In this document: one piece after another, positions 7,528 to 16,242 of the stretch
Layout: each line of letters begins with the position of its first letter
How positions within the stretch are numbered: the first letter of the stretch is position 1
Source: Candidatus Ulvibacter alkanivorans
GTDB lineage: Bacteria; Bacteroidota; Bacteroidia; Flavobacteriales; Flavobacteriaceae
Reading direction: 5' to 3'
NCBI RefSeq assembly: GCF_003333325.1
Contig: NZ_QOLC01000051.1
Location: forward strand, 55,451 to 119,450
DNA length: 64,000 bases
Translations under genes and position numbers: made by a program
Notes under the pieces: generated by a model
Database searches by the model: none
What the model saw: the letters and a program-made list of their open reading frames with translations, nothing else
What the model was told of the DNA's origin: nothing

Positions 7528-8904
7528 ATGAATATCACCAAAGCCATTGAAACGGTCTTTAATCGATTTTTGCCATCACCATTCGCGATCGCAATTATCT
7601 TAACGATGGTTACAATGGCTTTGGCATTGTGTTTTACGAACGCTCCTGCCGATCAAAATCATTTTCTGGCCATACTGTCGTTCTGGGAAAACGGTATATG
7701 GAACAACGCCTTGCTTGTTTTCGCCTACCAAATGATGCTCATCTTGGTACTTGGCCACATTTTGGTGCTAAGCAAACCAATGAGCAAGGCGATAGAAAAG
7801 CTTACCAATTTGGTAAGTAATACTTCGAATGCCGTCTTGCTCGTGAGCATTACTACCTTGCTCGTTTCCTTCTTTAATTGGGGACTTGGATTGATCTTTG
7901 GCGCGATCATGGCTCGCAAAGTTGCAGAAGCAGCACAATTGCGTAATTTCAGTATAAATTATCCATTGGTAGGTGCTTCAGGATATGTTGGTCTAATGAT
8001 CTGGCACGGGGGCATTAGCGGGTCTGCTCCATTAAAAGTGGCCGAGGCAGGACATCTCGCCAGTTTAATGTCGGGCATTAGCGATCCTACTATTCAAGCA
8101 CAATTGCCTACGGCTATTTCATTTAGTGAGACAGTTTTTAGTGTACCCAATTTACTGTTGTTCGGAGTATTGCTAGTGCTAATCCCGGGATTTCTATACC
8201 TGCTTTCTAAAAGAGTAAGTGTATCAAAAATAAACTTGCCAATTTACAACAACACAACAGAAGAGAAGCAAACAGTTATTGGCGCCGACCGATTAGACCA
8301 TTCAAAATACTTGGGAGCGATCTTCGGAATTCTTATCCTAATTGCGTTTGCCTATCAATATGCCGGAAACCTTACAGAGCTTGCTATCACCCCTAATCTT
8401 CTTAACTTTTTTATGTTGGGATTAGGACTCTTGCTACACGGAAGCTTTGCTTCATTTCTTAGAGCACTCCAAGAAGCGATATCGGGTGCTGCAGGAATCT
8501 TGATCCAATTTCCTTTATATTTTGGTATCATGGGAATCATGCGCGATAGCGGAATGGTAGTTCAAATATCCGACTTCTTTGTTTCGATCGCCACGCCACT
8601 TACTTTACCAATCTTTACTTTTTTTAGTGCTGGCCTTGTAAACGTATTTGTGCCAAGTGGTGGAGGACAGTGGGCCGTCCAAGGTCCTATTGTGGTAGAG
8701 TCGGCATTAAAGCTAGGCGTGCCGCTGCCAAAGGCGATCATGGCCTTGGCCTATGGAGATCAGATCACCAATATGCTGCAGCCCTTTTGGGCATTGCCAT
8801 TGCTCGCTATAACCCGATTAAAAGCCAAAGAAATTTTGCCGTATACCGTTCTTATTATGATCTTAGGAGCGATCGTCTTTCTTAGTGGTTTATTAATTTT
8901 TTAA
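7528..8904 (+). CDS. Short-chain fatty acid transporter (AtoE family)
   Basis: The 458-residue integral membrane protein has about 12 hydrophobic segments. It contains family features of AtoE-type permeases: a conserved FNWGLGLIFGA helix, the GASGYVGLMIWHGGISGSAPL loop, and NVFVPSGGGQWAVQGP near the C terminus. Known members carry acetoacetate or short-chain fatty acids across the inner membrane. No catabolic genes are adjacent, so the substrate here is inferred only from the family. Confidence 0.88.
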   Translation: MNITKAIETVFNRFLPSPFAIAIILTMVTMALALCFTNAPADQNHFLAILSFWENGIWNNALLVFAYQMMLILVLGHILVLSKPMSKAIEKLTNLVSNTSNAVLLVSITTLLVSFFNWGLGLIFGAIMARKVAEAAQLRNFSINYPLVGASGYVGLMIWHGGISGSAPLKVAEAGHLASLMSGISDPTIQAQLPTAISFSETVFSVPNLLLFGVLLVLIPGFLYLLSKRVSVSKINLPIYNNTTEEKQTVIGADRLDHSKYLGAIFGILILIAFAYQYAGNLTELAITPNLLNFFMLGLGLLLHGSFASFLRALQEAISGAAGILIQFPLYFGIMGIMRDSGMVVQISDFFVSIATPLTLPIFTFFSAGLVNVFVPSGGGQWAVQGPIVVESALKLGVPLPKAIMALAYGDQITNMLQPFWALPLLAITRLKAKEILPYTVLIMILGAIVFLSGLLIF

Positions 8905-8952
8905 TTGTAATGGTTGTTTCTGAAAGACCCTTGAATTACCAATTTTAAATAA

Positions 8953-9597
8953 ATGCATTTTCTCAGTTCTTCTGAAATTTATTTTCCTTCCCCTTCTGAA
9001 GCTTCAGAAGAAGGTCTGTTGGCCATTGGTGGTGATTTGTCTGAAGCACGAATCCTACTCGCATACCAATCGGGTATATTTCCATGGTACGAGGCGACAC
9101 AACCTATTTTATGGTGGAGTCCGGATCCGAGAATGGTACTGTTTCCGAAGCAATTCAAGGTATCTAAAAGCCTTCAGAAAAAAGTAGACAAAAACTATTT
9201 TAAGGTCACTTTTAATACACAGTTCGAGCAGGTAATACGAAAGTGCGCAAGTGTTCCGCGCAAAGAACAAGACGGTACGTGGATCTCAGAAGCCATGATA
9301 AAGGCATATATTAAGCTACATCGTAAGGGACATGCGTATTCGGTTGAGGTATGGCGTTCGTCGAAGTTGGTAGGAGGGCTTTACGGTATTGATCTTCCCA
9401 AACAAGGCGTATTTTGTGGAGAGAGTATGTTCAGTGAAGAATCGGATGCGTCTAAAGTTGGTTTTTATCATCTTGTAGCGCAGTTACAAGAAAAAAACTA
9501 TTCGTTGATCGATTGTCAAGTGTACTCTGAGCACTTGGAACGACTGGGAGCGAAAGAAATTTCCCGTGATCGATTCTTAGCGTATTTGAAGTGTTAA
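8953..9597 (+). CDS. aat: Leucyl/phenylalanyl-tRNA--protein transferase
   Basis: The 214-residue product shows typical Aat motifs: GLLAIGGDLS near the N terminus, YQSGIFPWYE, WWSPDPRMVL, then the GNAT-like core with VEVWRSSKLVGGLYGI and FCGESMFSE, and DCQVYSEHLERLGA. The enzyme adds Leu or Phe from aminoacyl-tRNA to proteins with N-terminal Arg or Lys and so feeds the N-end-rule pathway (ClpS-ClpAP in other bacteria). Length agrees with the family. Confidence 0.96.
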   Translation: MHFLSSSEIYFPSPSEASEEGLLAIGGDLSEARILLAYQSGIFPWYEATQPILWWSPDPRMVLFPKQFKVSKSLQKKVDKNYFKVTFNTQFEQVIRKCASVPRKEQDGTWISEAMIKAYIKLHRKGHAYSVEVWRSSKLVGGLYGIDLPKQGVFCGESMFSEESDASKVGFYHLVAQLQEKNYSLIDCQVYSEHLERLGAKEISRDRFLAYLKC

Positions 9598-9665
9598 GTT
9601 TTTAAATAAGCAAGCCTAAAAGGCTAAAAATAAGTATATTCGTTTCCTCAAATCCAGTTTTTACG

Positions 9666-11415
9666 ATGAAATTACATTACACTAAAGTGCTACTTGTCAT
9701 GTTATTGACGGTATGTACTACTTTTTCTTTTGGGCAGCAAAATGAAATATTGCCTGCAAATCTAACTCCTTCCGAAGAAGGAATCCTTACCCAATACGAG
9801 TTTACAAACTCACGCATTACGCCACCACCGGCCGGACCGGTACGAACAATGGCCGAATGGGAAGAAGTAGAATATCTAGTACTTACATGGCAACCAAGTT
9901 TTCCAAATATATTACGTCAAATCGTTGCAGCTGCCGTAAATGAGTGTAATGTGATTATTGTTACTCAAAATGAAGCTACAGTTTCTTCCTACCTAACTTC
10001 TAACGGAATCGATATTAGCAATGTTACTTTCTTGGACGTTCCATGGAACAGCATTTGGATTCGTGATTATGCAGGAAATACGGTGTATAGCGATGACGTT
10101 GGGCAACGCAACTTGGTAGATTGGATCTATAACAGGCCTAGACCCGATGATGATGTAATTCCTGCCGCACATGCCAGCTTATTGGGCCTTCCTTTTTATG
10201 CAACCGACTCGGGCACCAACGATCTGGTGAATACCGGAGGTAACTTTATGTCGGATGGCCTCGGAAATGCCTTTGCATCAGAATTAGTATTAGATGAAAA
10301 TGCTGCGGGCAATCCTTATGGTGTTTCTGCAAAGACGGAAGCACAGATAGACGATATCATGTTCAACTATATGGGCATAGAGAACTATATAAAAAATGAC
10401 CCCACTTCCCTACGATGTAATTAATCATATCGACATGCATATGAAGTTGTTGGACGAAGAAACGTTATTGGTGGCCGAATATCCTACTGGAGTAGCCGAT
10501 GGCCCACAGATAGAAGCCAATATCGACTACGTACTATCTAATTTTCAGTCGGCATTTGGAACTCCATTTAAGGTGAAAAGAATTGACTCACCACCAAGTG
10601 AAGGCGGTAATTACCCGGATAATGGAGGATATTATCGAAATTATACCAATGCGGTATTTATTAATAAAACAATTCTTATTCCAACCTATCGGCCGGAAGT
10701 CGATGGGCCTGCACTGGCGCAATGGGAAGAAATGATGCCGGGATACAATATTGTGGGAATAGATGTGGATAATCAAGGTGAAAACTTGATCTCTCAAGTA
10801 GGGGCGATACACTGTATAACACACACCATTGGCGTAGCCGATCCATTATTGATCGTGCACCAACCTATTGCAGAAGCAGGCGCAGGTAGTAATGTGTCCA
10901 TAGACGCTTTGATTAAACACGAATCGGATATTAGTGAAGCGAGTGTTTTCTGGAGACAAGAAGGAGATACCAACTTTTCGGAAGTTGCGATGAGTTTTGT
11001 AAGTGAAGACAATTGGACGGTCGATTTAAGTATTCCTTCGGAAGCGATAGACATTGAATATTATATTACTGCCGAATCAAATTCGGGTAAGACCATGAGT
11101 AGACCTATGGTAGCGCCGGAAGGATTCTGGACCATGAACGTTGCCAATCTTGGAGTTAACGACCTTGCAGCACAATCGATCTCAGCACCATATCCTAATC
11201 CGACAACGGGAGAAGTGCGATTTGATCTGGACCAAATCGACGGACCGGTACTTGTCACGGTTCACAATCTGTTGGGTCAAAAACTAGATGAGATAACTAT
11301 AGATTCAGGAAGAGGAACAATGAAATTGCAATTAAATCGAACTTGGCAAGGAACTTTATTTATAACCTTTGAAGGTGATTTTGGTCGTGTTACTAAGAAA
11401 GTAATTAAAATATAA
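9666..11415 (+). pseudogene. Secreted peptidylarginine/agmatine deiminase-family protein with T9SS domain, frameshifted
   Basis: Two overlapping reading frames (9666-10424 and 10396-11415) make one protein of about 582 residues if one A is removed from the A6 run at 10391-10396. Frame 1 holds a signal peptide and the deiminase motifs EEVEYLVLTWQP and WIRDYA. Frame 2 continues directly with TPLPYDVINHIDMHMK and GAIHCITHTIG, giving the Asp, His and Cys expected for the Porphyromonas-type deiminase fold (PF04371). A linker domain follows, then a type A T9SS sorting domain (SAPYPNPTTGEVRF to the end). No other damage is seen, so a recent mutation, phase variation or a sequencing error are all possible. 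A -1 ribosomal shift at the A run would meet a TGA at once. Confidence 0.85.
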
Positions 11416-11555
11416 TTGTTTAAATTAGATATAATAATTAAAGATTTTAGCAGTTTTAAGACACTGTGCCGCAGATATTTGTATTTTATCGAATATTTTT
11501 GGTACTTAGCTACTGATAAACCATCTTTGGTAAGATAATTCTTACAATTAATAGT

Positions 11556-11912
11556 ATGAAATTAAAGCACCTACTTTTCCTTTTCGCCCTAGTCATTTTC
11601 ACATTTTCAAGTGTCGCGCAGGTTCAAACCAAAACTTCTACCGATGTCAATAAGGACGTAGACGTAACAAAGGTGTACGAGCAGGTGGTAAAAGAAGGCT
11701 ATGGAACGCCTCTTATTTATAAAGATCTGGCAAATGCTTATTATTTTAAAAGCAATTATGCCATGGCTAGAAAATGGTATGAAAAATTGTTTTCGGTGGA
11801 ACCACCGACTGACGAAACCTTAAAGTTTCGATACAAGCAGTCACTAAAGGCATTGAACGCAAATATTGAAAAGAATAAATACCTATCGGCGCCAGCTGTA
11901 GGAACTAACTAG
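11556..11912 (+). CDS. Small periplasmic TPR-like protein
   Basis: The 118-residue product has a clear signal peptide (MKLKHLLFLFALVIFTFSSVAQ). It has one or two helix-turn-helix repeats of the tetratricopeptide type: YKDLANAYYFKSNYAMARKWYEKLFSV has the small-large spacing of a TPR. It resembles the TPR region at the front of some OmpA-family proteins of flavobacteria but ends before any OmpA domain. Function is unknown; a role in protein-protein contact in the envelope is likely. Confidence 0.7.
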   Translation: MKLKHLLFLFALVIFTFSSVAQVQTKTSTDVNKDVDVTKVYEQVVKEGYGTPLIYKDLANAYYFKSNYAMARKWYEKLFSVEPPTDETLKFRYKQSLKALNANIEKNKYLSAPAVGTN

Positions 11913-11922
11913 AATACTAGCA

Positions 11923-12504
11923 CTAATGCAATTGCGTACCCGTTACTTCCTTATGTCGAAAACAACTAGTTAAATGGTCGTTCACCATGCCCGTGGCTTG
12001 CATATGTGCATAAATAACGGTCGAACCTACAAATTTGAATCCGTGTTTCTTAAGATCCTTACTAATGGCATCACTTAAGGGTGTGTTTGCCGGAACGTCT
12101 TCCATTTTTTTGTAGTTATTCTGAATGGGTTTTCCATCTACAAAATCCCATATGTATTTACTAAAACTACCAAACTCCTTTTGAATATGTATAAAGGCTT
12201 GTGCATTGCTTACGGCCGAGCGTACTTTTAACTTGTTTCTAATGATACCGGGATCTTGAAGCAAACTAGCGATCTTGGGTTCATTGTAGGCTGCAATTTT
12301 CTGATAGTCGAAATCATCAAAGGCCTTTCGGAAATTCTCCCGCTTTCGTAAAATAGTGATCCAACTAAGTCCGGCTTGGAAGGTTTCCAAGAGTAAAAAT
12401 TCGAATAATGTAGCATCATCGTATACCGGTACTCCCCATTCGGTATCGTGATAACTAACATACAGTGGATCATCTCCACACCACGGACAGCGTTCTCGTT
12501 TCAT
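11923..12504 (-). CDS. tag: DNA-3-methyladenine glycosylase I
   Basis: The 193-residue protein fits Tag well: N-terminal RCPWCGDDPLYVSYHDTEWG with the zinc Cys and the HDTEWG motif, the LLLETFQAGLSWITILRKR helix with the base-pocket residues, FKFVGSTVIYAHMQATGMVNDH, and a C-terminal HLTSC with the remaining zinc ligands. It excises 3-methyladenine from alkylated DNA. The gene is convergent with the small TPR-protein gene and stands alone otherwise. Confidence 0.96.
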   Translation of the reverse strand: MKRERCPWCGDDPLYVSYHDTEWGVPVYDDATLFEFLLLETFQAGLSWITILRKRENFRKAFDDFDYQKIAAYNEPKIASLLQDPGIIRNKLKVRSAVSNAQAFIHIQKEFGSFSKYIWDFVDGKPIQNNYKKMEDVPANTPLSDAISKDLKKHGFKFVGSTVIYAHMQATGMVNDHLTSCFRHKEVTGTQLH

Positions 12505-12549
12505 ATTTTATGTTCGAATTCCGAAGGTACTAAGATTTGCAGCATTTGC

Positions 12550-13272
12550 TTAATACTGCCCCGGAAAATTGTAGGTAATAGTACCTAATTGTTTGTCTTT
12601 AGCGCTATTGGTAGTAAAGCGAGCGTCATTGGCATATTCTAATGCGCTCTCGATCAAGCAGCCATTGGTGGTCGTAGATAGGTTCTTGTTGTAGGTAGCC
12701 CTTGTGATCTTTCCCAAAGCGTTCACTTCTATAGAAATAACGATCTTTCCGCCACCTTCGCAAGTATATACGGGATTGGGCAGATCGATAGCAGTACGGC
12801 CAACAAGCCGATAACTTATAGTTGTTCTGCGATTGGCACCTCGGTTTATAACGGTTTCATTAGAAGATTCGTCTCCATTAGAAAGTCGTTCACGGGTTTC
12901 AATAATTTTTTCTTTCGCTTTTTCTATGCCCGCTTCGTTATTTGTTGCATTCGATTCGGCGATGGCTCGGTCGATCTCGGCTAACTTTCCTTCGATAGTT
13001 TCGGTAGGATCTTCCCTAAGATTTTCAGCATCATTTATAAATTCCTCCGCTTCATTGTACGCACGATTGGTTTCAACGGTCGTCTTTTCCGGAGTCATTA
13101 TGGCCAGTTCTTCCTCTTCCAAGAGTAGCTCTTCGGCTTTATATACTACATCGTAGTTCTCTAGTGGTACTTCTTCATAATTTCCCAATTTTATACTGTA
13201 AAGCACTAAGAAAAGAATTCCGAAGAGAAGAGAAGTGATTAGAAATGCTCGATATGAATAGTTCCAATTCAT
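12550..13272 (-). CDS. TonB C-terminal-domain (energy transducer-like) protein
   Basis: The 240-residue protein has one N-terminal transmembrane helix (about 9-27), a long acidic, helical, Glu/Asn-rich middle region (about 45-150), and a C-terminal domain with the TonB-type pattern (GGKIVISIEVNALGKITRATYNKNLSTTT region, then CLIESALEYANDARF and GTITYNFPGQY). The middle replaces the usual Pro-rich spacer of TonB. It could energise an outer-membrane receptor or be a structural relative. No ExbB/ExbD genes are adjacent. Confidence 0.78.
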   Translation of the reverse strand: MNWNYSYRAFLITSLLFGILFLVLYSIKLGNYEEVPLENYDVVYKAEELLLEEEELAIMTPEKTTVETNRAYNEAEEFINDAENLREDPTETIEGKLAEIDRAIAESNATNNEAGIEKAKEKIIETRERLSNGDESSNETVINRGANRRTTISYRLVGRTAIDLPNPVYTCEGGGKIVISIEVNALGKITRATYNKNLSTTTNGCLIESALEYANDARFTTNSAKDKQLGTITYNFPGQY

Positions 13273-13333
13273 GATTGCAAGTACTGAAATTTTAGCGGAA
13301 AAACCTTACAAACTGCTGAAAATTAAGGCTTTT

Positions 13334-14023
13334 TTAACTGGATAATGCGTTTTCGAAGGCTTCTATGGTCGTGCTGTCGGCTACATGGAAACTACCAATT
13401 TTAGTGCGTCTTAGACTTGACAGGTGCCCTCCATTATTTAAGGCGCGACCCAAATCATGTGCTAGGGATCGAATATAAGTTCCTTTACTGCACACGACTC
13501 TAAAATCGACTTGCGGTAGTTCGATCCGTGTGATCTCAAAAGAGGATATTCGTACGGTTCGCTTCGGAATGTCAACATCTTCGCCTGCACGTGCAAATTC
13601 ATACAATCGTTTTCCGTCTTTTTTTAATGCAGAAAACACCGGCGGTTGTTGTTGTATCTCGCCTACAAACTGTTGGGCGGTTGATTTAATTTTCTCTGAA
13701 GTCACTTCGGAAAGTGAATAGGTGGCATCAATTTCGGTCTCTAGATCATAACTGGGAGTCGTAGCGCCCAAGGTAATAGTGCCGGTGTATTCCTTTTCTT
13801 GCGCTTGAAAGCTTTCGATCTTTTTGGTGAACTTTCCGGTACATAAAATAAGTAAGCCGGTAGCCAACGGATCTAAAGTACCGGCATGTCCTACTTTAAT
13901 TTTTTTAATGTCAAATTGTTTTCTAATTAACCACCGAACTTTATTGACCACCTGAAATGAGGTCCAACCCAAAGGTTTATCGATAAGGAGTACTTGCCCC
14001 GATTTGTAGTCATCTGCTGTCAT
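13334..14023 (-). CDS. truB: tRNA pseudouridine-55 synthase
   Basis: Start ATG at 14023-14021 overlaps the stop codon of uppP by one base (TAATG). A longer in-frame reading upstream would lie within uppP. The 229-residue product has the TruB N-terminal motif LLIDKPLGWTSFQVVNKVR and the catalytic-Asp motif HAGTLDPLATGLL, followed by YTGTITLGATTPSYDLE and CSKGTYIRSLAHDLG. It makes pseudouridine 55 in the T-loop of tRNAs. The order ftsX, DUF3098, uppP, truB suggests one operon. Confidence 0.96.
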   Translation of the reverse strand: MTADDYKSGQVLLIDKPLGWTSFQVVNKVRWLIRKQFDIKKIKVGHAGTLDPLATGLLILCTGKFTKKIESFQAQEKEYTGTITLGATTPSYDLETEIDATYSLSEVTSEKIKSTAQQFVGEIQQQPPVFSALKKDGKRLYEFARAGEDVDIPKRTVRISSFEITRIELPQVDFRVVCSKGTYIRSLAHDLGRALNNGGHLSSLRRTKIGSFHVADSTTIEAFENALSS

Positions 14024-14814
14024 TATAAAATACTCACTAAAATGGCAAGCATGCCTATGAATACACAATATACTGCGAAATAACGCAGTTTACTCTTCCT
14101 AACCAGTGCGATCATCCAAGTACAAGCGATCAAGCCGCAAATAAATGCGGCTGCAAATCCAAGTCCGAGCACCGTAAAATTTGTAGATACGGTTGTGAGT
14201 TCTCCGCTTAGAAGGTCTTTTGCGATCTTTCCGAAGATCAAAGGCACGACCATAAGGAACGAAAATCGCGCAGCCTTACTTTTGTCGTTTCCAAGCAACA
14301 CCGAGGTCGATATTGTCGCGCCGCTCCTGGAAATTCCGGGTAGCATGGCGATTGCCTGTGCGATACCAATAATAAATGCGTTTCCATAGCTAACATGTTT
14401 GCCTGTATTCTTTGCACGATCTGCCAGCCAAAGTAATATGGCGGTCACGATCAACATGGCGCCAACAAAAGCAATGTTCCCGCCAAAAAAGGCTTCTAAT
14501 TGGGCCTCGAACAGCAAACCGACAATCACAGCCGGCAGCATAGAAACAAGAATCTTAACGGTAAATTGAGTTTCTTCGTTCCAAGTAAACTTTAGAAGTC
14601 CGCCCACAATCGCTACCACATCCTTTCGGAATACGACAATGGTACTTAACGCTGTAGCAAAATGGAGCACTACGGTAAATAGAAGGCTTTCTTCGGGCAG
14701 GGAGGTATCTCCCAAGATCGCTTTTCCTAATTCGAGATGTCCACTGGAAGAAACCGGTAGAAATTCGGTAAACCCTTGAATTATTCCAAGGAGAATGGCT
14801 TCCCAAGCATCCAT
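14023..14814 (-). CDS. uppP: Undecaprenyl-diphosphate phosphatase
   Basis: The 263-residue membrane protein has the two UppP/BacA signatures: GFTEFLPVSSSGHLELGKAIL near the N terminus and the PGISRSGATISTSVLLG segment in the second half, with about eight hydrophobic helices. It recycles the lipid carrier for peptidoglycan and other envelope polymers and can give bacitracin resistance. It is preceded by the DUF3098 gene with a three-base gap and overlaps truB by one base. Confidence 0.96.
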   Translation of the reverse strand: MDAWEAILLGIIQGFTEFLPVSSSGHLELGKAILGDTSLPEESLLFTVVLHFATALSTIVVFRKDVVAIVGGLLKFTWNEETQFTVKILVSMLPAVIVGLLFEAQLEAFFGGNIAFVGAMLIVTAILLWLADRAKNTGKHVSYGNAFIIGIAQAIAMLPGISRSGATISTSVLLGNDKSKAARFSFLMVVPLIFGKIAKDLLSGELTTVSTNFTVLGLGFAAAFICGLIACTWMIALVRKSKLRYFAVYCVFIGMLAILVSIL

Positions 14815-14817
14815 GTG

Positions 14818-15078
14818 TTAATCTTTCTTTTTTGGATTGAGCAAGATCGCGTAGACCTCAATACCGAAACCTATAAGCACCAAAGCCGGTGCAAGACGAA
14901 TACGGCGCCAACTGTAAATTTCCGGATTGAATACTGTAGGATCGTCACTGCCACCACCGGTCATTAGTATAAATCCGAGAGCAATAAAAGCAATTCCTAT
15001 AAGCATGAACTTATAGTTTTCTCGTTCAAAAATAAATTCTGTTTTCTTCGCTTCTTCTCGTCGTTTCTTTTCTCCCAA
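14818..15078 (-). CDS. DUF3098 small membrane protein
   Basis: The 86-residue protein has a charged N terminus (GEKKRREEAKK) and two transmembrane helices (about 28-42 and 64-79) around a GGGSDDPTVFNPEIYSWRR loop, the mark of DUF3098. The gene sits between ftsX and uppP, its usual place in Bacteroidota, so a role in cell-envelope growth or division is plausible but unproven. Confidence 0.88.
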   Translation of the reverse strand: MGEKKRREEAKKTEFIFERENYKFMLIGIAFIALGFILMTGGGSDDPTVFNPEIYSWRRIRLAPALVLIGFGIEVYAILLNPKKKD

Positions 15079-15210
15079 AATATAAATTTTACGAATTTAA
15101 AAGTATAGTTTTTTAGGCAATGTATTTACAGCTTCCTCCAAACTAATAGGAATAAGTGCAAGGTAGCTTTTTTATTTAAATGCGCATTTCCTAGTACGCT
15201 TTGAATGCTA

Positions 15211-16089
15211 TTAATAGTACAGCTCATCGGTTCTCAGATTTAAGAATCGTTGAGTTGCAAAAAAGGTGCTTATCCAAGTAATAACAAATCCCATTAAAAA
15301 TATGAATGCGAACAGAACGATTAGTAACACCTTGTCTTCTAGTAATTGCAATTCGGAAAAATTCTGGTTTAAATAATACAGGACAATCCCCATTCCAATC
15401 ATTGCTATGACCGCTCCTATCATCCCTAACTTTACACTTTTCCAAATAAACGGTAGTCGAATAAACCGTTTGGTCGCGCCAACCATTTGCATGGTCTTAA
15501 TCGTAAACCGCTTGGCGTAAACCGATAAACGAATAGAGCTATTAATTAAGAGTACGGCAATAAAGGTAAATACCCCACTAATAATGAGTATCCAGAGGCT
15601 GATCTTTTTTACATTGTCGTTCAACAGCTCGATCAAGGGTTTGTCGTACACCACTTCGTCAACAAAATCTTTGGTCATGATCTCATTACTGATCTCTTCC
15701 AATTTTGCCGGAGACACATAATCGGCCAAAACATGCACGTCTATGCTGTTCTGCAAAGGGTTATACCCAAGAAACTCCATATAATTCTCGCCAATGGTGG
15801 CGCTGTGTTCTTCGGCTGCTTGTTCTTTCGAAATAAATTCAGCCGATTTGGTATATTCGGCTAAAGCTAAGCTTTGTTTTAGTTGTGTGATCTCTACTTC
15901 TTTCGCGCTATCTTTTAAGTATACCGTGAGCGCTATCTTCTCTTTGAAATGGTCTCCTACTTTCTTAGTGTTTAATACCAACAGCCCCAAAAGTCCTAGT
16001 AAGAATAAGACTAATGAGATACTAATCACCACCGAAAAATAGGAAGAGATCAATCTGCGTTTTTGGTATTTTTCGAAAGAAGACGCCAT
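15211..16089 (-). CDS. ftsX: Cell division protein FtsX
   Basis: Start ATG at 16089-16087 (MASSFEKYQKRRL) is preferred; an upstream ATG at 16122 adds a poor leader. The 292-residue product has the FtsX layout: one N-terminal helix (about 20-40), an extracytoplasmic domain with KIALTVYLKDSAKE and the EFISKEQAAEE segment, then three C-terminal helices with RFTIKTMQMVGATKRFIRLPF, the ABC-permease contact region. FtsX works with FtsE to control peptidoglycan hydrolases at the septum. ftsE is not in the window. Confidence 0.95.
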   Translation of the reverse strand: MASSFEKYQKRRLISSYFSVVISISLVLFLLGLLGLLVLNTKKVGDHFKEKIALTVYLKDSAKEVEITQLKQSLALAEYTKSAEFISKEQAAEEHSATIGENYMEFLGYNPLQNSIDVHVLADYVSPAKLEEISNEIMTKDFVDEVVYDKPLIELLNDNVKKISLWILIISGVFTFIAVLLINSSIRLSVYAKRFTIKTMQMVGATKRFIRLPFIWKSVKLGMIGAVIAMIGMGIVLYYLNQNFSELQLLEDKVLLIVLFAFIFLMGFVITWISTFFATQRFLNLRTDELYY

Positions 16090-16158
16090 AGGTTTTGTTG
16101 AATTACAGCTGTAAAAATACAAGGAATTTTACACCTAATACATAACAACGTTTAAACT

Positions 16159-16188
16159 TTTGTCTTTCGTACAATAGCCGTAAATTTG
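16159..16188 (+). promoter_or_regulatory. Bacteroidota-type promoter for leuS
   Basis: TTTG at 16159-16162 and TAAATTTG at 16181-16188 are 18 bp apart, a full match to the Bacteroidota -33/-7 consensus. An ATG at 16186 overlaps this element, so it cannot be the translation start. Confidence 0.7.
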
Positions 16189-16242
16189 CCCCCGCACTTC
16201 TTCTCCCGTTGTAAGCGGTGCTTTACTTTTAATTTTTCTTTA

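Noticed and set aside
10391..10400. Programmed -1 ribosomal frameshifting at A AAA AAT in the deiminase gene
   Set aside because: A -1 shift would read TGA as the next codon. A +1 shift or loss of one A is needed, so the usual slippery-site model does not fit.
14024..14068. Upstream start for truB inside uppP
   Set aside because: The extra 15 residues show no family match and the TAATG junction gives a natural start.
16186..16242. N-terminal extension of leuS from ATG 16186
   Set aside because: That ATG overlaps the -7 promoter box, and the extension has no counterpart in the family.
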